Source: Haloplasmatales bacterium 4B
GTDB taxonomy: Bacteria > Bacillota_I > Bacilli_A > Haloplasmatales > Haloplasmataceae
DNA: 64,000 bases
Direction of reading: 5' to 3'
Assembly: GCA_003586005.1 (NCBI GenBank)
Contig: NSKI01000002.1
Coordinates: 1 to 64,000 of the forward strand
The notes below the pieces were generated by a model that saw nothing but the letters and a program-made list of their open reading frames with translations, was not told where the DNA came from and ran no database searches. Below, piece after piece: positions 24,681-34,235 of the stretch. Each line of letters starts with the position of its first letter. Position 1 is the first letter of the stretch. The translations under genes and the position numbers were made by a program.

Positions 24681-26153
24681 ATGAGCGAAGAATATATTCG
24701 TGATATTGTAGAACGTACATCCAAAGAACTTTACTTAGGGGTTGTTGGACCTGTACGTTCAGGGAAATCTACTTTTATTCGTAAATTTGTTGAAGCAATA
24801 ATTTTGCCAAATATTACTGATGAAGATTTGTATAAAAAAGTTGTTGATGAACTGCCACAAGCAGCTGATGGTAGAACAATTATGACAACAGAACCTAAGT
24901 TTATCCCTAATCAAATTATTAGTATTAACATGGATGATTTAGAGGTAAAGGTTCGTTTAGTAGATTGTGTAGGTTATGTAATTCCTAATTCTAAAGGATA
25001 TGCAGATGAAGATGGCCCAAGAATGGTTCACACACCATGGTTCGAAGATCCGATTCCTTTTAAAGATGCTGCTGAAATAGGAACAAAAAAAGTAATTGAA
25101 GATCATTCAACTATTGGTATAGTTATGACTTCAGATGGTTCAATATGTGATTTTTCTAGAGAAGATTACATTGAGGCTGAAGAAAGAACTATTAGGGAAT
25201 TAAAACAATTAGATAAGCCTTTTATTGTAGTTTTAAATAGTAGACATCCACAAAAACAAGAAACAACTAATTTAAAAGAAGAAATTATGCAAAAATATGA
25301 TGTTCCAGTACTTCCTGTTTCGGTAGAAAATATTTCGTTGAGTGATGTCAACAGAGTATTAAAAGAAGCATTATACGAATTTAAAATCAAAGAATTAAAT
25401 ATTAAAGTGCCTAGTTGGATTAGCGTATTAAATGATAGTCATAGTGTTAAAAAGGAATTTGATAATGTTATTCAAAATGTTAGCGATGAATATCAAAAAT
25501 TACGCGAAGTAAATAAGATTGTCGATACTTTAAAAACAAATGAATTTATCAATGATGTTCAACTAACAGCTGTCGATCCAGCAGTCGGCTCAGCTGAGAT
25601 TACAGTAATTTGTAAGGATGAACTATACAATGATATTATTGAATCAATAGTTGGCCATAAACTAGATGATAGAGGAGAATTTATTTCTTTACTACAAGAT
25701 TATAGTCAAGCAAAACGTGAATTTGATAATTTTAGTTCTGCTTTACAAATGGCTAGACAATCAGGTTATGGTATTGCTACACCTAAAATTGAAGATATGC
25801 GACTTGATAAACCAGAGGTTGTTAAGCAAGGTTCAAGATTCGGTGTTAAATTACGTGCAATTGCGCCATCTATTCATATGATTAAGGTTGAAGTTGAATC
25901 AACTTTTGAACCAATTATTGGTTCAGAACAACAAAGTCAGGACTTAATTAATTATATAATGCGTGACTTTGACAAAGATTCATTATCTGTGTGGAAATCT
26001 GAAATATTTGGTAGAACACTAGATTCTTTAGTAGTTGATGGTATCAACGCTAAGTTGTTTGTATTACCAGATAGTGCAAGGCAAAAGTTCCGTGATACAC
26101 TTGAAAAAGTGATAAATAAAGGACGCGGAGGCCTAATTGCAATTATTTTATAA
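24681..26153 (+). CDS. spoIVA: stage IV sporulation protein A (coat morphogenetic ATPase)
   Basis: SpoIVA polymerises by ATP hydrolysis on the outer forespore membrane and forms the base of the spore coat. The 490-residue product has the Walker A motif GPVRSGKST near residue 20, MTTEPKFIP and VRLVDCVGY as switch regions, and a conserved C-terminal region (RGGLIAIIL at the end) that in B. subtilis contacts SpoVM. ATG 24681 with GTGAGGAG upstream was preferred to GTG 24669. It is expected to be sigma-E dependent; a GATATT (24610) could be part of such a promoter, but the -10 is poor. Confidence 0.95.
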   Translation: MSEEYIRDIVERTSKELYLGVVGPVRSGKSTFIRKFVEAIILPNITDEDLYKKVVDELPQAADGRTIMTTEPKFIPNQIISINMDDLEVKVRLVDCVGYVIPNSKGYADEDGPRMVHTPWFEDPIPFKDAAEIGTKKVIEDHSTIGIVMTSDGSICDFSREDYIEAEERTIRELKQLDKPFIVVLNSRHPQKQETTNLKEEIMQKYDVPVLPVSVENISLSDVNRVLKEALYEFKIKELNIKVPSWISVLNDSHSVKKEFDNVIQNVSDEYQKLREVNKIVDTLKTNEFINDVQLTAVDPAVGSAEITVICKDELYNDIIESIVGHKLDDRGEFISLLQDYSQAKREFDNFSSALQMARQSGYGIATPKIEDMRLDKPEVVKQGSRFGVKLRAIAPSIHMIKVEVESTFEPIIGSEQQSQDLINYIMRDFDKDSLSVWKSEIFGRTLDSLVVDGINAKLFVLPDSARQKFRDTLEKVINKGRGGLIAIIL

Positions 26154-26213
26154 TTGAAATGGAATAATTCAAGTATAAAATAAAAAAAAAGATGAAAAAT
26201 ATAAACATAGATA

Positions 26214-26242
26214 TTGTATATTGTCAAAAATTATGTTATATT
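26214..26242 (+). promoter_or_regulatory. sigma-A promoter of hbs
   Basis: TTGTAT (26214-26219) and TATATT (26237-26242) are 17 bases apart, and the -10 is extended by TG at 26234-26235. It lies ~31 bases before the HU start codon, consistent with a highly expressed gene. Confidence 0.65.
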
Positions 26243-26272
26243 AATTGAGTCACATATAAAGGAGGCGTAGTT

Positions 26273-26545
26273 ATGAACAAATCACAATTAATTACTGAAG
26301 TATCAGAAAAATCAGAAATGAAAAAGAAAGACGTAGAGCTGATAGTCGACACTATGATTAACGCAATTTATGATCGTTTAAAAGCTAAAGATAAGGTGAC
26401 TATCTCAGGTTTTGGAACATTTGAAACAAAACACCGTCAAGAACGAAATGGAGTTAACCCTAAAACTGGAGAAAAAATTATTGTGACAGAAGCTATTCTA
26501 CCAATTTTCAAAGCTGGTAAGACATTTAAAGAAGAAGTTAAATAA
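26273..26545 (+). CDS. hbs: DNA-binding protein HU
   Basis: A 90-residue nucleoid protein of the HU/IHF family, bound to and bending DNA as a dimer. It starts MNKSQLITEVSEKSEMKKKD and has the GFGTFETKHRQERNGVNPKT region, in which the beta-arm tip NP intercalates DNA. RBS AAAGGAGGC, own promoter and own terminator. Its place after spoIVA matches B. subtilis. Confidence 0.97.
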   Translation: MNKSQLITEVSEKSEMKKKDVELIVDTMINAIYDRLKAKDKVTISGFGTFETKHRQERNGVNPKTGEKIIVTEAILPIFKAGKTFKEEVK

Positions 26546-26567
26546 TCATTTAAAGGGTAACTTTTTG

Positions 26568-26600
26568 CCTACTACTTAAATTACTTAGTAGTAGGTTTTT
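26568..26600 (+). terminator. terminator of hbs
   Basis: CCTACTACTTAA pairs with the downstream ACTTAGTAGTAGG (small loop) and is followed by TTTTTATTATT. Confidence 0.85.
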
Positions 26601-26671
26601 ATTATTTTTAATAATAAAACTAATTTTTGCAAATATAATGGTAATAGATATAATTTTTAAGGTGGTTTTAA

Positions 26672-27265
26672 ATGAATAATTTGATTAAGAACCTCACTTT
26701 TCTTATTTTCTTTACCATTTTATTTATGATAATGAATAAATTCAATTTACTTTATTGTTTTGAAACAAGTTTGATGCGCATTGCCCTACCAGAACAAAAT
26801 AGATTGGGAATTAATATTATCGATAGCACATTTAAAAACCATTATTATGATAAACAAGATTATCACAATAGCATTACAGACATTAGTATAGAACGATTTA
26901 TTCAACTTGTAGAGGATAATGAATTAAGGTTAGCTAGAAACGCAAGGCTTCATAATATAAATGATTGTAATAATTTCAAATATTTAAGTAAGGATGGAAG
27001 ATTTGAATACATTGTTAAAATTGAAAAAGATGTCAATGGAAATATTATCTTTAAAGAAATAGTAACTGACTCAATTAACAGGGGGACCTATAATTTTTTT
27101 AATCAAAGTGGTAATTTTTGGCAGCGTAGTTTCCATCACTTTGATGTTATTTTTTGGTTGCTCTATGGCACTAGTAATCAAGATGCATCGACTATTTGCT
27201 GGCGTCTTAATGTTTATTTTAAATCAGAATCTAAATGTGGAGGATTGATAGTTAATGAAAGTTAA
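26672..27265 (+). CDS. membrane-anchored or secreted protein of unknown function
   Basis: This 197-residue protein begins with one hydrophobic segment (residues ~8-28: LTFLIFFTILFMIMNKFNLL), a signal anchor or long signal peptide. The rest is polar, rich in Asn, Asp and aromatic residues, and would lie outside the cell. I recognise no family. It overlaps the following WG-repeat gene by 11 bases, so the two are probably coexpressed and may work together. TTGCAA (26627) and TATAAT (26649), 16 bases apart, form a likely promoter. Confidence 0.55.
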   Translation: MNNLIKNLTFLIFFTILFMIMNKFNLLYCFETSLMRIALPEQNRLGINIIDSTFKNHYYDKQDYHNSITDISIERFIQLVEDNELRLARNARLHNINDCNNFKYLSKDGRFEYIVKIEKDVNGNIIFKEIVTDSINRGTYNFFNQSGNFWQRSFHHFDVIFWLLYGTSNQDASTICWRLNVYFKSESKCGGLIVNES

Positions 27266-28619
27266 TTTCATCTTCACTCTGATATTATTAATAGTTTCTA
27301 TTATTTCCATATTTATCACAAAAAGTACGAATGAATTTGATAAAGACTGCAAAGTTAACGGTCATCTTAGTTCCACACTTGATGTAATATTACCCTTTTC
27401 ATGCAATCAAAAGGCAAATGGCTATGTTAATTTAAATGGTGATATTATCTTAATCTCTGAAAATTGGTCTCATACTAGTATATTCGCCGATAATAATTTC
27501 GCAATTGTGACTAATTATGAAAATAAAGATGCCATAATTAATAAATTAGGAAAATATATCTTGAATTTTAAATACGATGAAATTATTTATTTAGGAAATA
27601 ATTTTTATTTCATTAAAAAAGAAGAAAAAGATGATGATAAATACTATTTAGGGAAATATAAATTAGGAAGCATCAATTTAAAAGAGGTACTTTATGAATA
27701 TATTTATGATTTTTCGGGTGGACTTGCTGCTGTTGTAATTGAAGATAGTGATAAAATAGGTTACATTGATACATTTGGTCAAATCGTAATTCCGGCGATT
27801 TATGAACGGAATCCACAAATAAAACATCAGTTTATTAATAAATTGGCTGTTGTAATAAAAAATGGTAAATATGGAGTTATAAACGATAAAAATGAAGTTG
27901 TAGTGCCATTTAAATATGATTATATTCAAGCTGATGATTTTAGTGATAAATACATAAAATATAGTTTAAATGGTAAATGGGGCGTAATGGATAATAGTTA
28001 TAATGAAGTAATACCGCCAATATATGAATCAATCGGGAATGATTCTTTTGACATCGTATCAGTTAGTTATGATAATAAGGTTTATGCTTTTTTGAATTTG
28101 AAATCGAAAATGTTAATTACAGACTTTATTTACAAAAGAATTATTAATGATCAATTTATTGAGAAGTATAACTATTTCCAAAATAATTATGCTGTTGTGT
28201 CTAAAGATAGCGTAAATATTAATTTATTAAACATATCCGGAAATGAAACTTTTGAGGAAGACTATCTTGGTATAAAAATTATAAATAATGAGTATATTCT
28301 TTTGAAAACCGAAGAAAATTTATTTTGTTTATATAATTTATATACAAAAACAATCTTAGAATTTAGTGGGATAGATATTCTGGTTTACCCAAAATTTAAT
28401 GTACTAGCAGTTTTAAAAGAAAAGTATGTTGATGGTGCAAGTGTTTATTTGTTATTTGATTTCTTAGGAAATGAAATAATTTCAGATTTAAAAGTATATG
28501 ATGATATGGTTATTAAAAATATTGAAGGTAAAAATTATTTATATTTTATTGGTGAAATAAATAATAAATTATTTAGTTCTTATTTTGATGAGTCAATGAA
28601 CATAATATGGTTGCCATAA
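27255..28619 (+). CDS. WG-repeat (KWG) protein with N-terminal membrane segment
   Basis: The 454-residue protein starts with a hydrophobic segment (VNFIFTLILLIVSIISIFI), placing the rest on the outer face of the membrane or in the medium. WG-type repeats follow, seen as GYIDTFGQIVIPAIYE, KYGVINDKNEVVVPFKYDYI and KWGVMDNSYNEVIPPIYESI between about residues 165 and 260, with degenerate copies on both sides. WG repeats are thought to mediate binding, but no specific ligand is known. Its start lies inside the end of the preceding unknown gene, with GGAGG ten bases upstream. Confidence 0.75.
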   Translation: MKVNFIFTLILLIVSIISIFITKSTNEFDKDCKVNGHLSSTLDVILPFSCNQKANGYVNLNGDIILISENWSHTSIFADNNFAIVTNYENKDAIINKLGKYILNFKYDEIIYLGNNFYFIKKEEKDDDKYYLGKYKLGSINLKEVLYEYIYDFSGGLAAVVIEDSDKIGYIDTFGQIVIPAIYERNPQIKHQFINKLAVVIKNGKYGVINDKNEVVVPFKYDYIQADDFSDKYIKYSLNGKWGVMDNSYNEVIPPIYESIGNDSFDIVSVSYDNKVYAFLNLKSKMLITDFIYKRIINDQFIEKYNYFQNNYAVVSKDSVNINLLNISGNETFEEDYLGIKIINNEYILLKTEENLFCLYNLYTKTILEFSGIDILVYPKFNVLAVLKEKYVDGASVYLLFDFLGNEIISDLKVYDDMVIKNIEGKNYLYFIGEINNKLFSSYFDESMNIIWLP

Positions 28620-28650
28620 ACTTCCTTAAAAATCATTTTAAGGAAGTTTA
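28617..28650 (+). terminator. terminator of the WG-repeat gene
   Basis: AAACTTCCTTAAAA pairs with TTTTAAGGAAGTTT around a four-base loop; followed by ATATATT, so the T-tract is weak. It includes the stop codon end. Confidence 0.75.
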
Positions 28651-28710
28651 TATATTAATAAAAGCTAAATTGTGTTAAAATAGATAGAGAAATTAATATG
28701 GAGTGATGTT

Positions 28711-29847
28711 ATGCGTTATATAAGCAGTGGCCATTCACATGGTGAACAAATCACAATAATCATTGAGGGAATACCTAGTAATTTATCAATAGATATTAAA
28801 AAGATAAATGAAGAACTGAAAAAAAGGCAAAAAGGATATGGGCGTGGTCAAAGGATGCAAATTGAACATGACCAAGCCCAAATTTTAAGTGGAGTTTTGT
28901 TTGGTAAAACTACAGGGGCTCCGATTGCAGTTGTGGTAAAAAATAAAGATTATCAATTTCATCTACAATATATGGAACCATTTGCCCATGATTTAACTAA
29001 TTATAATCCTATTAAAGTTCCTAGACCTGGGCATGCTGACTTAGTTGGCGCTATAAAATATAATTTTCGAGATATGCGTTTAGTTTTTGAAAGAGCATCG
29101 GCAAGAGAAACTGTTTCAAGAGTTGTTGTTGGTGCAATCTGTAAACAGATTTTAGCTTTATTAAATATAGAAACATTATCATATGTTAAAAATATTGGCG
29201 GTATTAGCTGTAAAATTGATTTTGATAAAACTTATATAGAAAAGTCATTAGTTAGTATGCCAAGTAAAACTGCTAGTGAAAAAGCGATGGAATTAATAGA
29301 TGAAACAATGTTAAAAAGGGACACTTTAGGAGGGATATGCCAGGTTGAGGTTAATAATGTTCCTGTAGGGCTTGGTAGTTTTGTTACTGATGAAACAAAA
29401 CTTGATGCTAAAATAGCAAGCAGTGTAATGAGCATTCAATCATGCAAAGGTGTTGAATTTGGAGATGGTTTTGAGTTAAGTAATTATTTTGGTAGTCAAG
29501 CTCATGATGAGATTAGTTATGAGGATGGTTTTACACGTCAAAGTAATCATTATGGTGGATTTGAAGGTGGAATGACTTCAGGTATGCCGATTATATTAAA
29601 AGCCGTTTTTAAACCAATTCCAACTTTGATGCAACCACTTCAATCTGTAAATATCGATACAAAAGCTAAAACTGCGTCCCATATTGAAAGAAGTGATGTC
29701 TGTGTGCTTCCTGCAGCTGCAATAATATGTGAACATACTGTAGCAATCGAAATTACAAAAGCCTTAATTACTCAATTTACTTCTGATACAATTGAACAAT
29801 TAATAGATGCTGTTTTTAATTATCAAAAATACACAAAGAGGTTTTAG
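28711..29847 (+). CDS. aroC: chorismate synthase
   Basis: The last shikimate pathway enzyme converts EPSP to chorismate with reduced FMN. The 378-residue protein carries SGHSHGEQ at the start, RGQRMQIEHDQ, FGKTTGAPIA, PRPGHADLVG and RASARETVSRV, all FMN or substrate contacts. It is first in aroC-aroB-aroA (B. subtilis aroF, aroB, aroE). aroB follows after one base. Confidence 0.97.
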   Translation: MRYISSGHSHGEQITIIIEGIPSNLSIDIKKINEELKKRQKGYGRGQRMQIEHDQAQILSGVLFGKTTGAPIAVVVKNKDYQFHLQYMEPFAHDLTNYNPIKVPRPGHADLVGAIKYNFRDMRLVFERASARETVSRVVVGAICKQILALLNIETLSYVKNIGGISCKIDFDKTYIEKSLVSMPSKTASEKAMELIDETMLKRDTLGGICQVEVNNVPVGLGSFVTDETKLDAKIASSVMSIQSCKGVEFGDGFELSNYFGSQAHDEISYEDGFTRQSNHYGGFEGGMTSGMPIILKAVFKPIPTLMQPLQSVNIDTKAKTASHIERSDVCVLPAAAIICEHTVAIEITKALITQFTSDTIEQLIDAVFNYQKYTKRF

Positions 29848-29848
29848 T

Positions 29849-30901
29849 ATGAAAAAACTTAATGTTGAAGTACTAGAATCGAAATATTCTGTTTTTATTG
29901 GTGATTGTTTAGCTAAAATAAATGAATTCATCAAGGAAGATCAGAAAGTTATTATTATTACCGATGATACAGTTAAAAATTTACATTTACAGAAATTAAA
30001 AAAAGAGATAGGTGTTAACGCATACATCTATTCATTGGGTAAGAATCCTGAAACAGCTAAATCTTTAGAGATATATGGAAATTGTGTTTCATTTTGTTTA
30101 AATCATTATTTTGATCGAGACATTGTAATTATCGCTTTTGGTGGTGGGGCCGTCGGTGATTTTGCTGGATTTTTTGCTTCAACTTATAAACGGGGTGTTA
30201 AGTTTATTAATATCCCTACAACGCTTTTAGCTCATGATAGCGCAATTGGTGGTAAAACAGCTTTAAACTTCAATAATATAAAAAATGTTATTGGGACTTT
30301 TTATCAACCTGAGGTTGTAATATATCATCTTGAATTTTTAAAAACCCTACAGACAAAAGATGTATTATCAGGATTTGGTGAAGTATTTAAACATGATCTC
30401 TTAAATGATGGTTATTTGTTAAATGAAATAATAAATGTGGATATTAATTTAAATGATCTAATTATAAATGAAGAATTAATGGAAGAAATATTATACCGCT
30501 GTATTTTAGTTAAAAAAGTCTATATTGAATCAGATATTTACGATAAATTAGGAAGAAGACAATACTTGAATTTTGGGCATACATTAGCCCACGCTATTGA
30601 AATTTTATATGATTATTCGCATGGTGAAGCTGTTAGCTTAGGTATTTGTTTTGACATGTTTATTTCTGGTAATAAATTTTATAAAATTTTTTATAAACGA
30701 CTGAAAAAATATGGTTACTTTAAACAAATGCTTGATTTTAATGTCGAAAAAATTATTGAAATCATGAAAAATGATAAAAAAAATAATTTGGGTGATTTTA
30801 AATTTATTGGTTTGAAATCCTATGGCTGTCCATATGAAATAATATTAAAGACAGATGAAGTCTTTGATTTTTTAAACAGTTTTAAGATGGTGATTGAATG
30901 A
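29849..30901 (+). CDS. aroB: 3-dehydroquinate synthase
   Basis: AroB forms 3-dehydroquinate from DAHP using NAD+ and a divalent metal. The 350-residue protein has GGGAVGDFAGFFASTYKRG (NAD binding), PTTLLAHDSAIGGKTA and FGHTLAHAIE with the metal-binding His. ATG 29849, seven bases after AGAGG and one base after the aroC stop, was chosen over an upstream in-frame codon inside aroC. Its end overlaps aroA by four bases (ATGA). Confidence 0.96.
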   Translation: MKKLNVEVLESKYSVFIGDCLAKINEFIKEDQKVIIITDDTVKNLHLQKLKKEIGVNAYIYSLGKNPETAKSLEIYGNCVSFCLNHYFDRDIVIIAFGGGAVGDFAGFFASTYKRGVKFINIPTTLLAHDSAIGGKTALNFNNIKNVIGTFYQPEVVIYHLEFLKTLQTKDVLSGFGEVFKHDLLNDGYLLNEIINVDINLNDLIINEELMEEILYRCILVKKVYIESDIYDKLGRRQYLNFGHTLAHAIEILYDYSHGEAVSLGICFDMFISGNKFYKIFYKRLKKYGYFKQMLDFNVEKIIEIMKNDKKNNLGDFKFIGLKSYGCPYEIILKTDEVFDFLNSFKMVIE

Positions 30902-32157
30902 GACTTTACGGAGAATTGATAATTCCAGGTGATAAATCCATTACACATAGAGCTATTATGTTTAATGCGATTAGTGAAGGAATTGCTACTATCACAAATT
31001 ATTTAAAAAGTGCTGATATTTTAACAACGATAAATATTTTAAAAAATCTCGGAGTAGAAATCGAAATATTAGAAGATAGATTAGTTATAAATGGGAAGGG
31101 ATTTATCGGACTAAAAAAACCCAATATAGCCCTTGATTGTCAAAACTCAGGAACAACTGCTAGGCTGATGATGGGACTTTTAAGTGGATTGGATTTTGAA
31201 GTTGAGTTAATTGGTGATAAGTCCCTTTCTAAACGACCAATGAAGCGGGTTACAAGATTTTTAGAAAAATTAGGTATAAATACTCAACTTACAGATGATA
31301 ACTACCTACCTGCTCAAATAAAGCCCTCTAGTGTTTATGGAAATGAAATATTTCTTGATGTAAGTAGTGCCCAGGTTAAATCAGCTTGTATCCTCGCTGC
31401 TTTAAAATGTAAGAGTTTATCGATAATTCATGAAATAAGCAGTTCAAGAAATCACACAGAATTAATGCTTAAATATATGGGAGCTGATATTTCTGTTTAT
31501 GGCTTAGATATTTGTGTCTCAGGGAGGAACTTATTAAAAGCAAGAAATTTCTTTATTCCAGGTGATATTTCCTCAGCGGCATTCTTTATTGTAGGCTGTT
31601 TAATAACGCCAAATAGTGAAATTTTAATTAAGAATTGTGGCTTTAATCCGACAAGAACTGGTATTATAAAAGTTCTTGATATGATAAACGCAAATTATCA
31701 AATCAGAAATAAACACCTAGAGGCTTATGAAATTGTAGGTGACTTATATATTAATTATACTGATAATTTAAAACCATTTACAATTAATAAAGAAATTGTA
31801 TCCTTTCTAATTGATGAAATCCCCATTCTTACTCTCCTTGCTACTCAAATAAAGGGAACATCTGTAATAAGTGATGCTAATGAATTACGAGTAAAGGAAT
31901 CAGATAGAATTATTTCTACTTCAACAGAACTTAAAAAACTAGGAGCAGATATTATAGAAACTAATGATGGGATGATAATTCATGGGAAGAGTAAGCTAAT
32001 TCCTAACAAAGTAGAAACTTATAATGATCACCGTATAAGCATGATGTTAAAGATTGCTAGGTTAATTTGTGAAGACATTGAAATAAATGATGATAAAAGT
32101 GAGAATATTTCTTATCCTAATTTTGAATATGATTTAAATAAACTGTGTAAATATTAG
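30898..32157 (+). CDS. aroA: 3-phosphoshikimate 1-carboxyvinyltransferase (EPSP synthase)
   Basis: This enzyme transfers enolpyruvyl from PEP to shikimate-3-phosphate. GDKSITHRA, LDCQNSGTTARLMMGLL, SSAQVKSACILA, DEIPILTLLAT and NELRVKESDRI are all present in 419 residues. The alanine-lacking GTT motif (NSGTTARL) resembles Bacillus and class II enzymes, but I do not assign inhibitor sensitivity. It overlaps aroB by ATGA and ends the aro operon. Confidence 0.96.
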   Translation: MRLYGELIIPGDKSITHRAIMFNAISEGIATITNYLKSADILTTINILKNLGVEIEILEDRLVINGKGFIGLKKPNIALDCQNSGTTARLMMGLLSGLDFEVELIGDKSLSKRPMKRVTRFLEKLGINTQLTDDNYLPAQIKPSSVYGNEIFLDVSSAQVKSACILAALKCKSLSIIHEISSSRNHTELMLKYMGADISVYGLDICVSGRNLLKARNFFIPGDISSAAFFIVGCLITPNSEILIKNCGFNPTRTGIIKVLDMINANYQIRNKHLEAYEIVGDLYINYTDNLKPFTINKEIVSFLIDEIPILTLLATQIKGTSVISDANELRVKESDRIISTSTELKKLGADIIETNDGMIIHGKSKLIPNKVETYNDHRISMMLKIARLICEDIEINDDKSENISYPNFEYDLNKLCKY

Positions 32158-32171
32158 TAATTTATCTACGT

Positions 32172-32199
32172 CTCCCTACATAAATTTGAGGTAGGGAGG
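32172..32199 (+). promoter_or_regulatory. hairpin covering the ribosome-binding site of the 47-residue gene
   Basis: CTCCCTAC (32172-32179) is the exact complement of GTAGGGAG (32191-32198), with an 11-base loop. The 3' arm contains the GGGAGG ribosome-binding site of the small gene at 32207, so folding would hide it. No T-run follows, so it is not an ordinary terminator for aroA. Confidence 0.5.
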
Positions 32200-32206
32200 T
32201 AATATA

Positions 32207-32350
32207 ATGGGTAATCCGATTTACGTTATATTATTGTTGTTTATTCCAGTTGTTGTAGTAACAAGTTATGTTTATGTATCTAAACGTCGTTATGAAAGAG
32301 CGCGCATTCATAGGAAGTCAAGATACATTATAAGAAGGAAACATCGATGA
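32207..32350 (+). CDS. small basic single-pass membrane protein (47 residues)
   Basis: ATG 32207 follows GGGAGGT by six bases. The 47-residue product has one hydrophobic helix (residues ~5-24: IYVILLLFIPVVVVTSYVYV) and then a tail in which 14 of 23 residues are Arg, Lys or His, so the tail should stay in the cytosol. Its TGA stop overlaps the dapB start (ATGA), which implies translational coupling. Coding status rests on the RBS, the overlap and the composition. Function unknown; a membrane-linked role beside cell wall and lysine genes is possible but unproven. Confidence 0.65.
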   Translation: MGNPIYVILLLFIPVVVVTSYVYVSKRRYERARIHRKSRYIIRRKHR

Positions 32351-33018
32351 AAATCGTAATTAATGGAATAACTGGTAGGATGGGCGCGTTTTTATTTGAC
32401 TATTTAAGCAATAGACCTGAGTATAAAGTAGTTGCAGGTATTTCAAGACAAAGCCTTGACCTAGGTATTAATATTTATTATGATATAAAATCATGTTTAG
32501 AAAATGAAGAAATTGATACTTTAATTGACTTTTCATTTTATCCGAATTGTCTTGATACAGTAAAGCAAGCACTTATTAATAATGTTAATGTTATAAGTGG
32601 TACTACTGGTTATAAGAAATATGATGGTCAACAAATTAATTATTTAGCAAAAAAACATCAAGTAGGGGTGATTATTTCACCAAATTTTTCGATGGTTAAT
32701 AAAGAAATTGAAGAATTAACAATCGGTATTAAAAATTATTTACCTTATGTAGAAATAATCGAAGAACATAATATCCATAAAAAAGATAAACCTAGCGGGA
32801 CGGCTAAATATTTTGCAAAATTATTAGATGTCGAACCAGATAAAATCCATTCGATAAGAATACCAGGTGTAATTGCAAACCATCATATTTTATTTGCTGA
32901 TTTAAACCAAAGTATAACCTTATCTCATAAAATTCATGATCGACAAGCATTTATTAACGGAATTGAACATGCTATAATTGAAGTAACTAATTATAATACT
33001 ATACAAATAATGATATAA
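32347..33018 (+). CDS. dapB: 4-hydroxy-tetrahydrodipicolinate reductase, short form
   Basis: DapB reduces the product of DapA on the path to diaminopimelate, lysine and, in spore formers, dipicolinate. The Rossmann motif NGITGRMG, the SGTTGY motif, SPNFSMV and the substrate loop HNIHKKDKPSGTAKYFA are all intact. At 223 residues it is ~40 shorter than the B. subtilis enzyme (267), with tighter loops. Its start overlaps the 47-residue gene by four bases. Confidence 0.93.
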   Translation: MKIVINGITGRMGAFLFDYLSNRPEYKVVAGISRQSLDLGINIYYDIKSCLENEEIDTLIDFSFYPNCLDTVKQALINNVNVISGTTGYKKYDGQQINYLAKKHQVGVIISPNFSMVNKEIEELTIGIKNYLPYVEIIEEHNIHKKDKPSGTAKYFAKLLDVEPDKIHSIRIPGVIANHHILFADLNQSITLSHKIHDRQAFINGIEHAIIEVTNYNTIQIMI

Positions 33019-33029
33019 AAGGTGATAAG

Positions 33030-34184
33030 ATGAGTCGAATAGAAGATGCTAAAATAATTATTGAAACACTTGTTGATAATGGCTATGATGCATTTATTGT
33101 TGGAGGATATGTAAGAGATAAGCTATTAGATATAGAAACAAATGATATAGATATCGCCACAAGCGCAACCCCAGATGTAGTAGAAAATTTATTTTCAAAA
33201 ACTATATTAACTGGTGTTAATCATGGTACTGTTACGGTTGTAATAAATAACGCTAATTATGAAGTAACAACATTTAGAACTGAAAATGATTATCTTAATA
33301 ATAGAAAACCAACAGCGGTTAATTTTGTCTCAAGTTTATTTGAAGATGTTAAAAGACGTGATTTCACTATGAATGCCCTTGCTTTAAACCTTAGTGGAGA
33401 AATTATTGATTATGTTTCTGGGAAAGAAGATATAAAAAACAAATTAATTAGAACAGTAGGCAATCCATTTGAACGTTTTAGTGAAGATGCTTTAAGAATG
33501 CTTAGGGCTTTTCGTTTTGTTTCTTTACTAGGTTTTGATATCGAATCGGAAGCACTTAAGGCGATTAATAAAAATAGTGATTTAATAAAAAATATATCTT
33601 TAGAAAGAATAATAAAAGAATTTGAAGCTTTGGTAAGAGGAAAGGATTTTCTTAAAGCAATTAAATTAATGAAAAAAACTAATTTCCACATATCCATGCC
33701 ATATTTTAATAAGGGAATTGATGTTATAGCGGATAAAGAATTTGTTCCTCTTGATTTTTATGAGTTTTTAACAATTTGCGCTGTAGTTGATGAAGATGAT
33801 TTGATTGAAAATTTACCAATTTTAAAACTATTAAAAAAAGAAATCAGAATTGTTTATGAAATGTATACTTTAAATATAACGAATTTTACTAACCCAATTC
33901 TTTTTAGAAATGGATTGAGAAACTGTTTAATGACAAATAAATTAAATGTTTATTTACGTAATAATGATGATAAGTCAAAAGAAATTATCGAAATGTATCA
34001 AACAATGCCTATAAAAAAACAATGTGATTTAAAATTTAAAGGTGATGAGATTATTTCGTTATATGAAAAAACACCTGGGTCTTGGATAAGTGAAATACTT
34101 GATGATATTTGTTTAAATGTTTTATTAGGTCATCTAGAAAATGATTATGAAAAAATTAGGCAATATTTATTATCAAAGAAATAA
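33030..34184 (+). CDS. cca: CCA tRNA nucleotidyltransferase
   Basis: A class II nucleotidyltransferase that adds or repairs the CCA end of tRNAs. GGYVRDKLLDIETNDIDIAT holds the metal-binding DxD. VTTFRTENDY, RRDFTMNALAL and EDALRMLRAFRF follow in the usual order, with a helical C-terminal body; 384 residues in all. It is 12 bases after dapB with RBS AAGGTGATAAG. The dapB-cca proximity also occurs in B. subtilis. The protein could act only on part of the CCA; sequence reading alone does not tell. Confidence 0.93.
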   Translation: MSRIEDAKIIIETLVDNGYDAFIVGGYVRDKLLDIETNDIDIATSATPDVVENLFSKTILTGVNHGTVTVVINNANYEVTTFRTENDYLNNRKPTAVNFVSSLFEDVKRRDFTMNALALNLSGEIIDYVSGKEDIKNKLIRTVGNPFERFSEDALRMLRAFRFVSLLGFDIESEALKAINKNSDLIKNISLERIIKEFEALVRGKDFLKAIKLMKKTNFHISMPYFNKGIDVIADKEFVPLDFYEFLTICAVVDEDDLIENLPILKLLKKEIRIVYEMYTLNITNFTNPILFRNGLRNCLMTNKLNVYLRNNDDKSKEIIEMYQTMPIKKQCDLKFKGDEIISLYEKTPGSWISEILDDICLNVLLGHLENDYEKIRQYLLSKK

Positions 34185-34235
34185 ACTTATGTTATAATTA
34201 TTTTACATCATTAATTTACTAGGAGATGGATAATT

